A stretch of DNA of 64,000 bases from positions 1 through 64,000 of the forward strand of contig JAKYXN010000012.1 of assembly GCA_022538095.1 (NCBI GenBank), written 5' to 3'. Below the pieces are notes generated by a model, which made no database searches, was not told the DNA's origin, and saw only the letters and a list, made by a program, of their open reading frames with translations. A program made the position numbers and the translations under genes. Below are positions 9,011 to 18,243 of the stretch, piece by piece (the first letter of the stretch is position 1; every line of letters starts with the position of its first letter). The stretch comes from Puniceicoccaceae bacterium K14. Lineage in GTDB: Bacteria > Verrucomicrobiota > Verrucomicrobiia > Opitutales > Opitutaceae.

Positions 9011-9355
9011 ATGACAAAAACAATAATATCACTTCTTGCCGTTTTCGCAATGGCTACCGTTTCATTCGCTCACTGTGGTTCCTGCGGAACTGGCGATGCT
9101 GAGCATTCTCACGACGAATCCAGCGAGTGCTGTGGCAAAAAGAAAGAATGCTGCGGAGAGAAAAAAGAGTGTTCTGATGAAAAGAAAGAATGCTCTGGTG
9201 AGAAGAAGGAGTGCTCTGGCGAAAAGAAAGAGTGCAGTGGAGAGAAGAAAGAATGCTCCAAGGACAAGTCTGATTGTTCAGAAAAATCTGAGTGCAGTTC
9301 GGGCGAAAAGACTGCCTGTAAAGAAGAATGCTCAAAAGAGTGCTGCGCAGCATAA
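9011..9355 (+). CDS. Secreted cysteine heptad-repeat protein, likely metal-binding
   Basis: A 114-residue protein with a Sec signal peptide (residues 1-20, cleavage expected after SFA) and a mature chain of ~94 residues holding 17 cysteines. Residues 39-82 are seven-residue repeats of the pattern E-C-(C/S)-(G/D)-E-K-K, so one cysteine recurs every seven residues. The mature N-terminus would be HCGSCG, followed by a His-rich EHSHDE. The composition suggests extracytoplasmic metal or thiol chemistry, like a periplasmic metallothionein; this is inference. The coding DNA has 21-bp tandem repeats that could expand or contract. A terminator follows. Confidence 0.75.
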   Translation: MTKTIISLLAVFAMATVSFAHCGSCGTGDAEHSHDESSECCGKKKECCGEKKECSDEKKECSGEKKECSGEKKECSGEKKECSKDKSDCSEKSECSSGEKTACKEECSKECCAA

Positions 9356-9393
9356 GAACGATCTCTTAGATCAAACATTCTATAAAAATTTCC

Positions 9394-9426
9394 AACCTCC
9401 GAGAGTCACCTCGGAGGTTTTTTTTA
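9394..9426 (+). terminator. Terminator after the cysteine-rich gene
   Basis: The perfect 10-bp stem AACCTCCGAG / CTCGGAGGTT with a 6-nt loop is followed by a T run, 39 bp after the stop codon. Confidence 0.9.
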
Positions 9427-9490
9427 TGCCATAATCAACCTGGCTTCAACAGATCCCATCGACACGATCGTTAAGCTCGAGAAAATCCGC

Positions 9491-9541
9491 TAGGCTAACA
9501 GCCGAAGCTACTAAAGCTGTAGGTCCTGCTGACAGCAGGAC
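9491..9541. repeat. Structured intergenic element (CTGTAGG hairpin)
   Basis: A perfect 8-bp hairpin GTCCTGCT-GAC-AGCAGGAC (9523-9541) is preceded by GCTGTAG and further partial dyads of the ACAGC/GCTGT type from about 9497. It lies in the 400-bp gap between the cysteine-rich gene and the MuiA-like gene. No reading frame is convincing in this gap. Confidence 0.5.
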
Positions 9542-9562
9542 GTTCAACCTCGCTCTCATTGT

Positions 9563-9575
9563 CCCCCCCCCCCCC
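9563..9575. repeat. Poly-C tract of 13
   Basis: An uninterrupted run of 13 C, about 180 bp upstream of the MuiA-like gene. It may be a slippage-prone promoter-region tract or an assembly or sequencing length error. Confidence 0.7.
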
Positions 9576-9757
9576 ACAGAGCCACCAGCAAACAAACTCT
9601 ATTTGAATCCTAAAGACTTCACCAAGCAATGCGGGAGGCGAGTCCACTGAACGACGCTCCACCCTTCAATCCCATGAAGTCGATGTTGGTTTGCTTTTCA
9701 AAAGGGATCTTCTAAAAAAAGAATCTGTCATAGCCCCACCTCACAACCAACGATCAT

Positions 9758-11407
9758 ATGAATCTTAAAACTCTCACCACTCTAGCCACCCTTCTGCTCG
9801 CGCCAATAAGCGTTTTCGCTCTCGCTGAAATAGCGCCCGAATCACGTATAGAATCCGTGTCCTTGTTCAAAGACGGAGCACTCGTCACACGAATGGCCGA
9901 AATCGATTTCCCAGCAGGAAAATCTGTGGTCTCTTTCCCCTCACTACCTACTGCCGCTCAAAAAGACGCCCTACAAGCATCGCTAGCCGCTTCCGAAGTC
10001 GGTGTCGTGCGCAACGCTACTCTTTTCATTCCACAAGACCCTGAGGAAATCGATAAGATCGAAGAACTCAGAGATAGAATTCAGGAATTGAGGCAATCAA
10101 TTGCAGAACAAGACCACACGAAACATACAGCTACCCAAGAATTGAATTTTGCTAGAACCTTAAGCCGATCGTTCTCCGAAAAATTTGGGAAAATCGGAGA
10201 AGGCGAACCTCTCAACATAGAACAAGCAAAAGAAACGTGGAGCTACACTCAATCGATAATCGCCAAAAGCAACGCCACCATCAAAGAAGCCGACAAGGTG
10301 ATAAAAGACCTCGGCGAAGAAATCGAAGACATTGAAAAAGAGCTCAAGGACGAGTTACAAAAAACATCTAAATTGAGATCTGTAGCCGCAATCGAAGTTG
10401 AATTCAGTCAAGCAACTCGGACCCAGATGACAATCAGCTACATTGTCAGCAACGCCAACTGGAATCCTCGCTACGAGTTAAGAGCCAAGCCTTCAGAAAA
10501 ATCATTGGACTTTGGTTACTTTGCCGCGATCAAGCAAAACACAGGCGAAGACTGGAACGAGGTGGAGCTCTCTCTCCATACAAATCAGGTTAACCGCCGC
10601 GGCAATGTGCCCGAACTATACCCACTGATAGTGAATAAATTTGAGCCGAGAGGAAGCTATCTTAAGACGAGAGGATTATCGCGATCTGCAGATTTCGAAG
10701 AATCCCTCGAATTTGCTGCTGGTGCTCCTGCAACCCTCAATCAATCTGCAAAACTAGAAACCGAAGTAGCCGTATCCAGCTCAACTGTTTCCTTCCAAAT
10801 TAAGCTTCCAGGAAAACCAACGATCCCATCAGCGATCGAAACGAAAACCCTTCCTGTACTGGAGCAAACCTTTGCGGCTAAATATTGGTCCGAGGTCGTT
10901 CCTCGCGCTCAATTAGATGCCTACCTCATTGGTGAAACTATCAATGAATTAGAAATGCCTATCCTTCCTGGACAAGCGCTCGCATTCGTCGACGGAAAAC
11001 TATCCTCTAAAGTATACTTACAAAAGACACTCCCTCAAGAAGAGCTAAAACTCTCCCTTGGAACCGATGAAAACATCGTAGTAAAACGCCGTGAAGGAGC
11101 TTCAAAGGATTCATCTACCGGGTTCATCGACAAAACCACGACCTTAAAACGCGAATACTTCAACACTGTATCCAGTTTTCACACGATCGCCCACGACGTT
11201 GTCATTATTGACCAATTCCCGCTTTCACGAAATTCCAAGATAGAAATCAAACCAATCTCTCCCACCGAAGATTCTGTAGAATTTGATGAAAAGAAAGAAG
11301 GTGTCTTCCAATGGAAAGGTTCCATCCCAGCAGGTAGTGAAAAAACCTTCACTACAAGCTTCCAAATTGTTTACCCAAGAGATTGGGAAATCGCTCCAAA
11401 ACTTTAG
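9758..11407 (+). CDS. MuiA-like protein (DUF4140/DUF4139)
   Basis: A 549-residue exported protein of the mucoidy inhibitor MuiA family. It has a signal peptide (1-21), an N-terminal DUF4140-like domain (RIESVSLFKDGALVTRMAEIDFPAG), a coiled coil at about 105-205, and a C-terminal DUF4139 beta domain (TISYIVSNANWNPRYELRA ... TGEDWNEVELSLHT). The biochemical role of the family is not established. It stands alone between two unusual poly-C tracts and is followed by a strong terminator. Confidence 0.85.
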   Translation: MNLKTLTTLATLLLAPISVFALAEIAPESRIESVSLFKDGALVTRMAEIDFPAGKSVVSFPSLPTAAQKDALQASLAASEVGVVRNATLFIPQDPEEIDKIEELRDRIQELRQSIAEQDHTKHTATQELNFARTLSRSFSEKFGKIGEGEPLNIEQAKETWSYTQSIIAKSNATIKEADKVIKDLGEEIEDIEKELKDELQKTSKLRSVAAIEVEFSQATRTQMTISYIVSNANWNPRYELRAKPSEKSLDFGYFAAIKQNTGEDWNEVELSLHTNQVNRRGNVPELYPLIVNKFEPRGSYLKTRGLSRSADFEESLEFAAGAPATLNQSAKLETEVAVSSSTVSFQIKLPGKPTIPSAIETKTLPVLEQTFAAKYWSEVVPRAQLDAYLIGETINELEMPILPGQALAFVDGKLSSKVYLQKTLPQEELKLSLGTDENIVVKRREGASKDSSTGFIDKTTTLKREYFNTVSSFHTIAHDVVIIDQFPLSRNSKIEIKPISPTEDSVEFDEKKEGVFQWKGSIPAGSEKTFTTSFQIVYPRDWEIAPKL

Positions 11408-11410
11408 AAG

Positions 11411-11421
11411 CCCCCCCCCCC
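11411..11421. repeat. Poly-C tract of 11
   Basis: A run of 11 C between the MuiA-like stop codon and the terminator. It is the second such tract flanking the same gene. Confidence 0.7.
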
Positions 11422-11459
11422 GAAAAGCTTGCTGTTTCACAGCAAGCTTTTCTTCTTTC
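11422..11459 (+). terminator. Terminator after the MuiA-like gene
   Basis: A perfect 13-bp stem GAAAAGCTTGCTG / CAGCAAGCTTTTC with a 5-nt loop, followed by a pyrimidine-rich TTCTTTC. The tail is not a pure T run. Confidence 0.8.
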
Positions 11460-11521
11460 AATTTCCAGCAGCACTTGAGGAGTTTGAACACTTGCGTCCT
11501 CAATAAAACCGTATCCACACT

Positions 11522-14392
11522 ATGTTAGAACTCTTCATCCTTATCGCTGCATTTTTTGTTTTAGCCCCATTTCCGATCTGCATTTACCTCTTAATTAAGG
11601 TAAAGAAGTTGACGGAACGAATAGAACAGTTCGACAAGAGTTCATCGCCGTTTAAGCAGCAATCCGAGAGCACTCTCACCCTAGATCCCGAGGTACAATC
11701 AGAGCCAAAACCCACTCCGTCTCCGCAACCCACCCAAGCGACGCCAGCACCGGAACTCCCCCGAGCAATAGCGACAACCCCAGAGCCTACTCCGAGCCTT
11801 GAAGACCGCTTTCGCAAGTCCAGCAGAGAACAATCACAAAAAAGACAAGATCCGCCGAAAAAATCCAGTATTCGTATTTTCGATTCACTTAGGTCGATCG
11901 GCTTATGGCCGCCAGAGAACCTCGAAAACAAAGAAGCCGGCTTAATCCAATGGCTTGCCCCAAGACTTGGCGGCTTACTCGCAGTGCTCACTGTCATATT
12001 TGGATCGGTGTACATATCTAGTGGCTCTCCGCCTTGGGTACGGTTAACCGGAATCACTTTCATCGATTTCGTCATCCTCGGCCTCGCCAAATACTTATGG
12101 AAATCGCAAAAACGATTTGCTACCGTATTAGCCGGCACAGGATTTGCGATGTTATACCTCACAAGTATCGCCGCCTACGCCGCTCCCCCAGTTCGTATTA
12201 TCTTCGAACCTACTTTGGCTCTATCGATACAGTTTCTGACGATTATCCTTATCCTCGCCACAAGTATTTGGATTCGAGAAAAAGGTATCGCACTGATCTC
12301 GATTGTATTCGGCTTTGCATCGTCAATTTTTGCCGCTACTGAGGGACTCGCAGAAGCTACTCTAATTAGCTCTGTCCTTCTCCTTGCCACTACACTCATT
12401 TGCAACAAGCATTTCAAATGGCCGACTCTTGTCAGCTTCGCAATCGTCGGGACCTATATTCCCGGTCTCACACTTATTGCTTTATCGATTTTTGAAACCG
12501 AACATCTGATTGCTCCAGAAAAATCAATCTACCTCGCATACCTCATCGCAAGTGTATCACTCCTTCCATTAGCATCATTTTTTAAGTGGTACAAAAAGAC
12601 TGAAATCTCCCCAAATCATCTTCGTTTTCAGCACTCAGCTAATACATCTCTCGCACTATTTTGTGGCTACGCTTTCTATAAGCTATTGCAGATCGATTTG
12701 CTTCAATTCTATGGACCAGTCAGCATCGTATTCATTCTATGGAGTGTCGCTCTTTCACGCTTTGGTTTAAGGGACATACGATTCCAACTCTTCTTAATAA
12801 AAGGATCTGCCCTATCCGCTCTTTGGTTGGTAAACTATTTTTCAGGCGACATACGTTGGTTCGCCCTTGCTCTGCAATCTCTCGTTATCGCAATCATTGC
12901 AGGAATATCAAAATCCAACTGGCAACGTATCACGAGCATTGCGTTGTGGGCGATTTCGATGGTCCTAGCTCGAGAATCCGTATTCGGGATAAATTCTGAG
13001 CCCTGGAGTCTAAGTTGGATTTTACTCCTAACACTCGTCCCCATATCCATGGTAAGCGTGGCATTTATGTGTCCAAAGGCAAAGCCACTCAAAAAGATTG
13101 AGGCGTTTGCCCTGTATGCCATATCGATAGCAAATGGTCTATTTGCCCTCGCTTTTATTCGCTCAACCGATGTGGCCGGGCAGGACCTTCCGCTATATGT
13201 TATCATTTATGCTATCCTAATTGCTTTACTGGGGACAGTTAAACACATGCCCAAGGTCGCCCTCGGCATCCCAGCTGGCATCCTCTGCGTCGCCTCTAAC
13301 GTTCTGTTCTGGATGCACCCTGGACACATCGCAACCATTGCAACCATTACGCTAGCGACACTTGCAGCGGGCTATGTCGTCTCATCTCGACTCTCAGTTA
13401 GTTTGAGAAAGCGTCATCGCATAATCGAAATAGCGCTTCACGCGTCCTGGGTGATTAGCGTATATTCGTATGCCTACAATCACTTGCAAGAAACCCAATG
13501 GGTGCCTGTGTTCGCTTCGACGTTTAGTATCGGACTTCTCCTACTCGCAGAAAAACGTTTCCGAAATTTAGCTGACGTCAGTATTCTCCCCATTGCACTG
13601 AGTTTATGGAATTACTTAGACGGATCTGCAACAATCATCGCTATCTTGATCTCATTTGCCTACTTAGCGTACCCATATTACAGACACGCATCACGGTACT
13701 CAATCGGCCTCACTCGTAATTTCCCAAAATGGCGATGGATAAGTCATCTATCAGTAGCGCTATGGATCATGACTTACTCCTACGAAGCAAAATGGCTAAC
13801 ATCTAGCCTGCTCGCCGCCGCAGCGCTTCCCGCATTTTACTATCTCTGGCGCCTTCATCGTCATCGGATCGCCTTGGTATCGTTAACTCTAGTGTCACTT
13901 TTGGGACTAATAAAACACTTCAGTGTTTGGTCAACCGACTCTAGCCTCTTTTTGAGCGAATTGCCTTGGGGCTCTGAATACATTGTCGCAGGACTCGTAT
14001 CCATCACAATCTGCCTTGTTTTGGGAATATTAATAGCAAAGCAATCACACCGTAAACTCTCATCCGCTGGCAAATCCAAGTGGAGCTACTTTTTCGCTAT
14101 TAACGTATTCATTCTTTTCAGCCTAACCTTCTCCTATCAGGAGTTGAATTTGTCATCCTACTTTACTCCAATAATGGCCTGCGCATGCTTACTACTAATT
14201 GGGCTGGGAATCGGATTTAGCATTAAAGCGTTTCGATTGGTTGGGATTGTTGGACTATTACTGCCCATCGGTCGCTTGTTTATTTATGATATAAAAGAGA
14301 CACTTTATCGCATCATTGCATTTGCGGCCCTTTCGATTCTGCTCGGTCTAATCGGTTACCTTTATAGTAAATTTCAATCGAAAATAAAATAG
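11522..14392 (+). CDS. DUF2339 polytopic membrane protein
   Basis: A 956-residue protein. One membrane helix (about 3-25) is followed by a short charged segment, a proline- and threonine-rich linker (about 50-110), then more than twenty closely packed hydrophobic helices to the C-terminus. The segment around 140-230 (RLGGLLAVLTVIFG ... GTGFAMLYLTSIAAY) is typical of DUF2339. The function of this family is unknown; proposals about cell envelope roles remain untested. It converges with the subtilase gene, and the stop codons are separated by 2 bp. Confidence 0.85.
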   Translation: MLELFILIAAFFVLAPFPICIYLLIKVKKLTERIEQFDKSSSPFKQQSESTLTLDPEVQSEPKPTPSPQPTQATPAPELPRAIATTPEPTPSLEDRFRKSSREQSQKRQDPPKKSSIRIFDSLRSIGLWPPENLENKEAGLIQWLAPRLGGLLAVLTVIFGSVYISSGSPPWVRLTGITFIDFVILGLAKYLWKSQKRFATVLAGTGFAMLYLTSIAAYAAPPVRIIFEPTLALSIQFLTIILILATSIWIREKGIALISIVFGFASSIFAATEGLAEATLISSVLLLATTLICNKHFKWPTLVSFAIVGTYIPGLTLIALSIFETEHLIAPEKSIYLAYLIASVSLLPLASFFKWYKKTEISPNHLRFQHSANTSLALFCGYAFYKLLQIDLLQFYGPVSIVFILWSVALSRFGLRDIRFQLFLIKGSALSALWLVNYFSGDIRWFALALQSLVIAIIAGISKSNWQRITSIALWAISMVLARESVFGINSEPWSLSWILLLTLVPISMVSVAFMCPKAKPLKKIEAFALYAISIANGLFALAFIRSTDVAGQDLPLYVIIYAILIALLGTVKHMPKVALGIPAGILCVASNVLFWMHPGHIATIATITLATLAAGYVVSSRLSVSLRKRHRIIEIALHASWVISVYSYAYNHLQETQWVPVFASTFSIGLLLLAEKRFRNLADVSILPIALSLWNYLDGSATIIAILISFAYLAYPYYRHASRYSIGLTRNFPKWRWISHLSVALWIMTYSYEAKWLTSSLLAAAALPAFYYLWRLHRHRIALVSLTLVSLLGLIKHFSVWSTDSSLFLSELPWGSEYIVAGLVSITICLVLGILIAKQSHRKLSSAGKSKWSYFFAINVFILFSLTFSYQELNLSSYFTPIMACACLLLIGLGIGFSIKAFRLVGIVGLLLPIGRLFIYDIKETLYRIIAFAALSILLGLIGYLYSKFQSKIK

Positions 14393-14394
14393 GC

Positions 14395-17300
14395 TCACTC
14401 GTCTACCTCGTAGACTTCTAAAAGACTGATTCCTTCACTCTCATCGAAGTTCCATAAGAGAACGCTATACGGTCCAGGAGGCAAAGACAACGACATAGCA
14501 GCATCAAAGCTCCCACGAGCCAATGGAGAGGCTCCAACTCTTTCGAAAAGTAATTCCATTTCCTCAGCTCCTTCATTCGACCAATCGTCGTTTGCTTTAA
14601 TGAACCCACCCGGCCCATAAAGCATAATAAGGGGATCAGGCAAAACCGTCTCAGCTGTTAGAATCGCACCCTCTTCATCAATCAAGCTTGGCCCCAAAGC
14701 TCTAACTATGACTTTCTTAGGCTGCTCTCCATCGATAACAAATCCTGCAATTGCTATTTTTTCATCTACCGAGGCATACACACGAGTGGATACATTTACT
14801 AAGCGGGAACCACTTTCAAGTCCTCGGTCGGCATCGTAAACCTCTGTAAGGACCACGCCCTCTCCCCCATCGGCTCCAAAAGAAAGCACTGTATAAATTC
14901 CAGGATCAAGTGTAACCAAAGCCGCCGCATCATTATTGGATGAAAGAGCAAAGGCACCTATATCTTTGAATGCAGACTCTAGTTCTGCCTGTGCGCCTTC
15001 CAATGCCCAATTATCGGATTCACCCACAATTTCATCTCCCGAATAGATAAGGAATTGGGGGTCTTGCAAAAAGCCGCTCACTCCTTGTGCCTCAAGACTA
15101 GGTCCAACCGCTCGCACGAGCACTCTTCGCGGTTCGTCTCCGGTTATCACAAAACCTGCAATCATTATCTCCGCTCCTGTACGAGCAAAGCCACGTGTTG
15201 AAATATTCGCCAACGTATTATGGTTTATGAATACTTCGATTTCTTCGGAATTGGCAGTTCCAAGAGAATTGGTCGCGATCAATTGATAATTCCCTGCATC
15301 TGAAATTGAAACTTTCCCTAGACTTAAAAAAGAGTCTGTTTGACCTTCCAACAATTCTCCATCCTTAAACCACTGAAATGCCATCTCTCCTGCTCCCGAG
15401 ACAGGCACGGACAAGTCCAAAGCATCTCCCACCATAACGAATTTCCGATCGCTTTCCAACTTGAGGACCGGTGAACCTTCGCTCGGCTCGACCCTTAGCA
15501 TCAATACCGAATCAGTAACGCCTTCAATATTTTCAACTTCTATTCGGATTTCGAATACGCCCGACTCTAATGGAGTACCCCCAATTGCTCTATTTTCACT
15601 ATCGAACGATAATCCATTGGGTAAGCCTTTTACCGAAAGCAAGTTTCCCGAATTTCGAAGATTGAGTATCGTAGAGTACGCTTCGTTCACAGTAGCTACA
15701 GCGAGTTCACTTGTATCAACGATTGGTAGGCCAGTTGATGGATCTTCCAATATATCCACATTTAACTGCACCTTGCCGGTAACTGCTTCGCTAAAACCAC
15801 TACGCCCATCAATGGCTACATAGTAATGATCTCCCAAACGCACATCAAAGGTCACCTGACTCGTCAAGCTTCCACCTAAATCGTCGTTACTCGCGACTAA
15901 TTCAAGGTCCAGTAGGTTCGTCCCACGGTAAACAGCTAACAAGGTGTCAAAATCACTCCCAAAGGTGTCGACAATCGCTTGGCCATTTCGAGTCGCCTCC
16001 CATCGCCACCACAAAGAACATCCTCCCACGTTGTCCGCATGCTTCGGTTCGCCCACCTCTTTATCGGCAAACCCATTGTACGCGAGGTCTGTTAAAGACG
16101 CTCCTACCAATCTCCGGTATTCAAAAAAGTCGTCATTCTGCCCAGCGAGAATGCTAATACTCACATCACCGACCTCCCCCTGCCACGAATCAACAGATAT
16201 ATAATATTTCTCACCCTTCGTTGCGTCGAACGTTACCAGGCTCGAGTATGCAAGACCTGAATCAAGATCCGCCGAAACCAAGTTCAGATCATCAATAGAC
16301 TCCCCCTGATATATCGCCAAAATCGTATCAACGTTACTGCTACCTGAAGTGGATAGTGCGATTTCCCCAGAAACAGGAGCCTCCCAAGACCACCATAAAC
16401 TTCTCACAGGGTCGTGACCCAATACCGATTGTTCATTTTCTTCAACAGTAGCCGCTCCATTATTTACCTCATCGGAGATTGCCAAGCCAACGAGTTCTTT
16501 AGCTGAATCGAAATCATCATTCGCCACTGCTTGAGAAAGGGTTAGGCTTATATTTCCTGCCTCTCCGTCGAGACCATCAACAGCGATATAATAGTCAACT
16601 CCCTGCTCAGCATCAAATGACGCCACCGCAGCCACTTCCATAGAAGACACTGACTCTGCAATTTTTTTTAACTCTGCGAGACTCTCTCCACGGTAAACAG
16701 AAAACAATGACAAAAAATCCGACCCTTCGGTCGAAATCTCAACAAAATCCGAATTCGGAGCGGACCAGCGCCACCATACACTTTGACCGCTCTCACTCTC
16801 GTTGTGTATGGGTTCATTCACCTCTCGACTCGCAGTCGCATTGAAACTCGCACTTTGAACACTCGCGGCGGATAAAAGAATTGGATTGGAAAACGAATCG
16901 TTCAAAGGTGGCAACAACGTTTCCTGTAATGCATTATTGAAATTGAGACGGGCTCCGGTTCGGCACCGCCGAGCAAGATCGGGGAGCGGATCCGCAGAGG
17001 AATACAAACGATTCACCAAAGCAGCCATTGCCTCATCCGGAAATCGCGATTTCATTACCGCGAGCACCCCACTTACAAAAGGGGCCGCCATCGAACTCCC
17101 ATTGAGAGTTCTGTAATCACTGTCGCTCCCTGCATAGGTTGAATAAATCTCATCACCTGGAGCGGCAATATCGACACTACTCTCGCCGAAGTTTGAAAAG
17201 TCTGCCAACTCATCATTACGGTTCGTCGCAGCTACGCTAACGACATTAGGAAACTCGTAAGACGATGGGTAGTTAGGATACTTATCAGTATCCGAATTAG

Positions 17301-18225
17301 AATTACCAGCTGCAGCCACAAAAAGAATGCCCTTTTCATTGGCATCGTCAATAGCTTTTTCAATAACTGCGTTGTAGCCTCCGCCACCCCAGCTATTATT
17401 GATAATGTCAACGCCTTGCTCGATCGCATAGTTTATACATTCTACTGCGTCGGCATCCGTCCCATCACCTTTCTCGTCTAGAAATTTAAGAGCCATTATT
17501 TGGACATTCCACGCTACACCCACCACGCCTACTCCATTATTTCCGACCGCTCCTAAAATTCCTGCCACATGTGTCCCATGACCCATGTCATCCATCGGGT
17601 CGCCACTTCCATCCGTGGCGTTTATTCCGTGAACATCGTCCACGTAATCATTACCGTCGTCATCGATGCCATTGCCCGGGATTTCGCCTTCGTTGACCCA
17701 CATATTTGCCGCAAGGTCTTCGTGCGTGTAGCGAACACCGGTATCGAGAACGGCCACCACGACATTTCCAGCGTCATTAGCGATATCCCAACCGCTTTCA
17801 GAATCGATATCGGCCCCAACAACGCCCGAAAAATGCCCGGCGTTATAATGCCCCCACAAGGCTTCCCACTCTAAATAAGGATCATCAGGGGTAAGCGATA
17901 TGGAGCGAATAAAATTGTAAGACACTGCTTCGATCAAATCGTCTGCACCCAATCGGCGGAAAACTTCAGCCAAGTCCACTTTCTCGCCCACCTTTACCAG
18001 AAGCGTTTTCCCGTTATGCGATAACTTCCGTGAAACGCTCAAATCCAATTCACTTTGCAAATGCACCCATGAATCGGACGAGACATCATCAGTTAGCGAC
18101 ACCAACAATTCCCCTTCAACATATTGATTTCGAGGAGTTTCCAAAATTTCCGCATCGAGGACACAACAAAGGCACGCGAAAAAAATCGCGCTCCAAACAA
18201 GCTCGAATTTCCCATTCATTCTCAA
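14395..18225 (-). CDS. Large secreted subtilisin-like (S8) protease
   Basis: A 1276-residue exported serine protease. A signal peptide (1-25) precedes a propeptide-like stretch, then the S8 catalytic domain with Asp161 in VLDTG, His216 in GHGTHVAG, the oxyanion Asn in NNSWGG (277) and Ser378 in NGSSMAAP. Downstream are three related beta-sandwich repeats of about 125 residues (WWRW ... DTLLAVYRG ... YYVAVDG), an Ig-like domain (FQWFKDGELL), and two C-terminal repeats of about 125 residues beginning NISTRGFARTG / NVSTRVYASVD with IAGFVI and VRAxGPSL motifs. No CTERM tail is seen. The start is 18 bp after the recombinase stop, so the two may be cotranscribed. Confidence 0.92.
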   Translation of the reverse strand: MRMNGKFELVWSAIFFACLCCVLDAEILETPRNQYVEGELLVSLTDDVSSDSWVHLQSELDLSVSRKLSHNGKTLLVKVGEKVDLAEVFRRLGADDLIEAVSYNFIRSISLTPDDPYLEWEALWGHYNAGHFSGVVGADIDSESGWDIANDAGNVVVAVLDTGVRYTHEDLAANMWVNEGEIPGNGIDDDGNDYVDDVHGINATDGSGDPMDDMGHGTHVAGILGAVGNNGVGVVGVAWNVQIMALKFLDEKGDGTDADAVECINYAIEQGVDIINNSWGGGGYNAVIEKAIDDANEKGILFVAAAGNSNSDTDKYPNYPSSYEFPNVVSVAATNRNDELADFSNFGESSVDIAAPGDEIYSTYAGSDSDYRTLNGSSMAAPFVSGVLAVMKSRFPDEAMAALVNRLYSSADPLPDLARRCRTGARLNFNNALQETLLPPLNDSFSNPILLSAASVQSASFNATASREVNEPIHNESESGQSVWWRWSAPNSDFVEISTEGSDFLSLFSVYRGESLAELKKIAESVSSMEVAAVASFDAEQGVDYYIAVDGLDGEAGNISLTLSQAVANDDFDSAKELVGLAISDEVNNGAATVEENEQSVLGHDPVRSLWWSWEAPVSGEIALSTSGSSNVDTILAIYQGESIDDLNLVSADLDSGLAYSSLVTFDATKGEKYYISVDSWQGEVGDVSISILAGQNDDFFEYRRLVGASLTDLAYNGFADKEVGEPKHADNVGGCSLWWRWEATRNGQAIVDTFGSDFDTLLAVYRGTNLLDLELVASNDDLGGSLTSQVTFDVRLGDHYYVAIDGRSGFSEAVTGKVQLNVDILEDPSTGLPIVDTSELAVATVNEAYSTILNLRNSGNLLSVKGLPNGLSFDSENRAIGGTPLESGVFEIRIEVENIEGVTDSVLMLRVEPSEGSPVLKLESDRKFVMVGDALDLSVPVSGAGEMAFQWFKDGELLEGQTDSFLSLGKVSISDAGNYQLIATNSLGTANSEEIEVFINHNTLANISTRGFARTGAEIMIAGFVITGDEPRRVLVRAVGPSLEAQGVSGFLQDPQFLIYSGDEIVGESDNWALEGAQAELESAFKDIGAFALSSNNDAAALVTLDPGIYTVLSFGADGGEGVVLTEVYDADRGLESGSRLVNVSTRVYASVDEKIAIAGFVIDGEQPKKVIVRALGPSLIDEEGAILTAETVLPDPLIMLYGPGGFIKANDDWSNEGAEEMELLFERVGASPLARGSFDAAMSLSLPPGPYSVLLWNFDESEGISLLEVYEVDE

Positions 18226-18243
18226 AACTAACTCTCGAAAGTT

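Noticed and set aside
9036-9434. Open frames in other phases over the cysteine-rich gene
   Set aside because: They arise from the 21-bp tandem repeat, which stays open in several frames; only one has a signal peptide and a terminator directly after.
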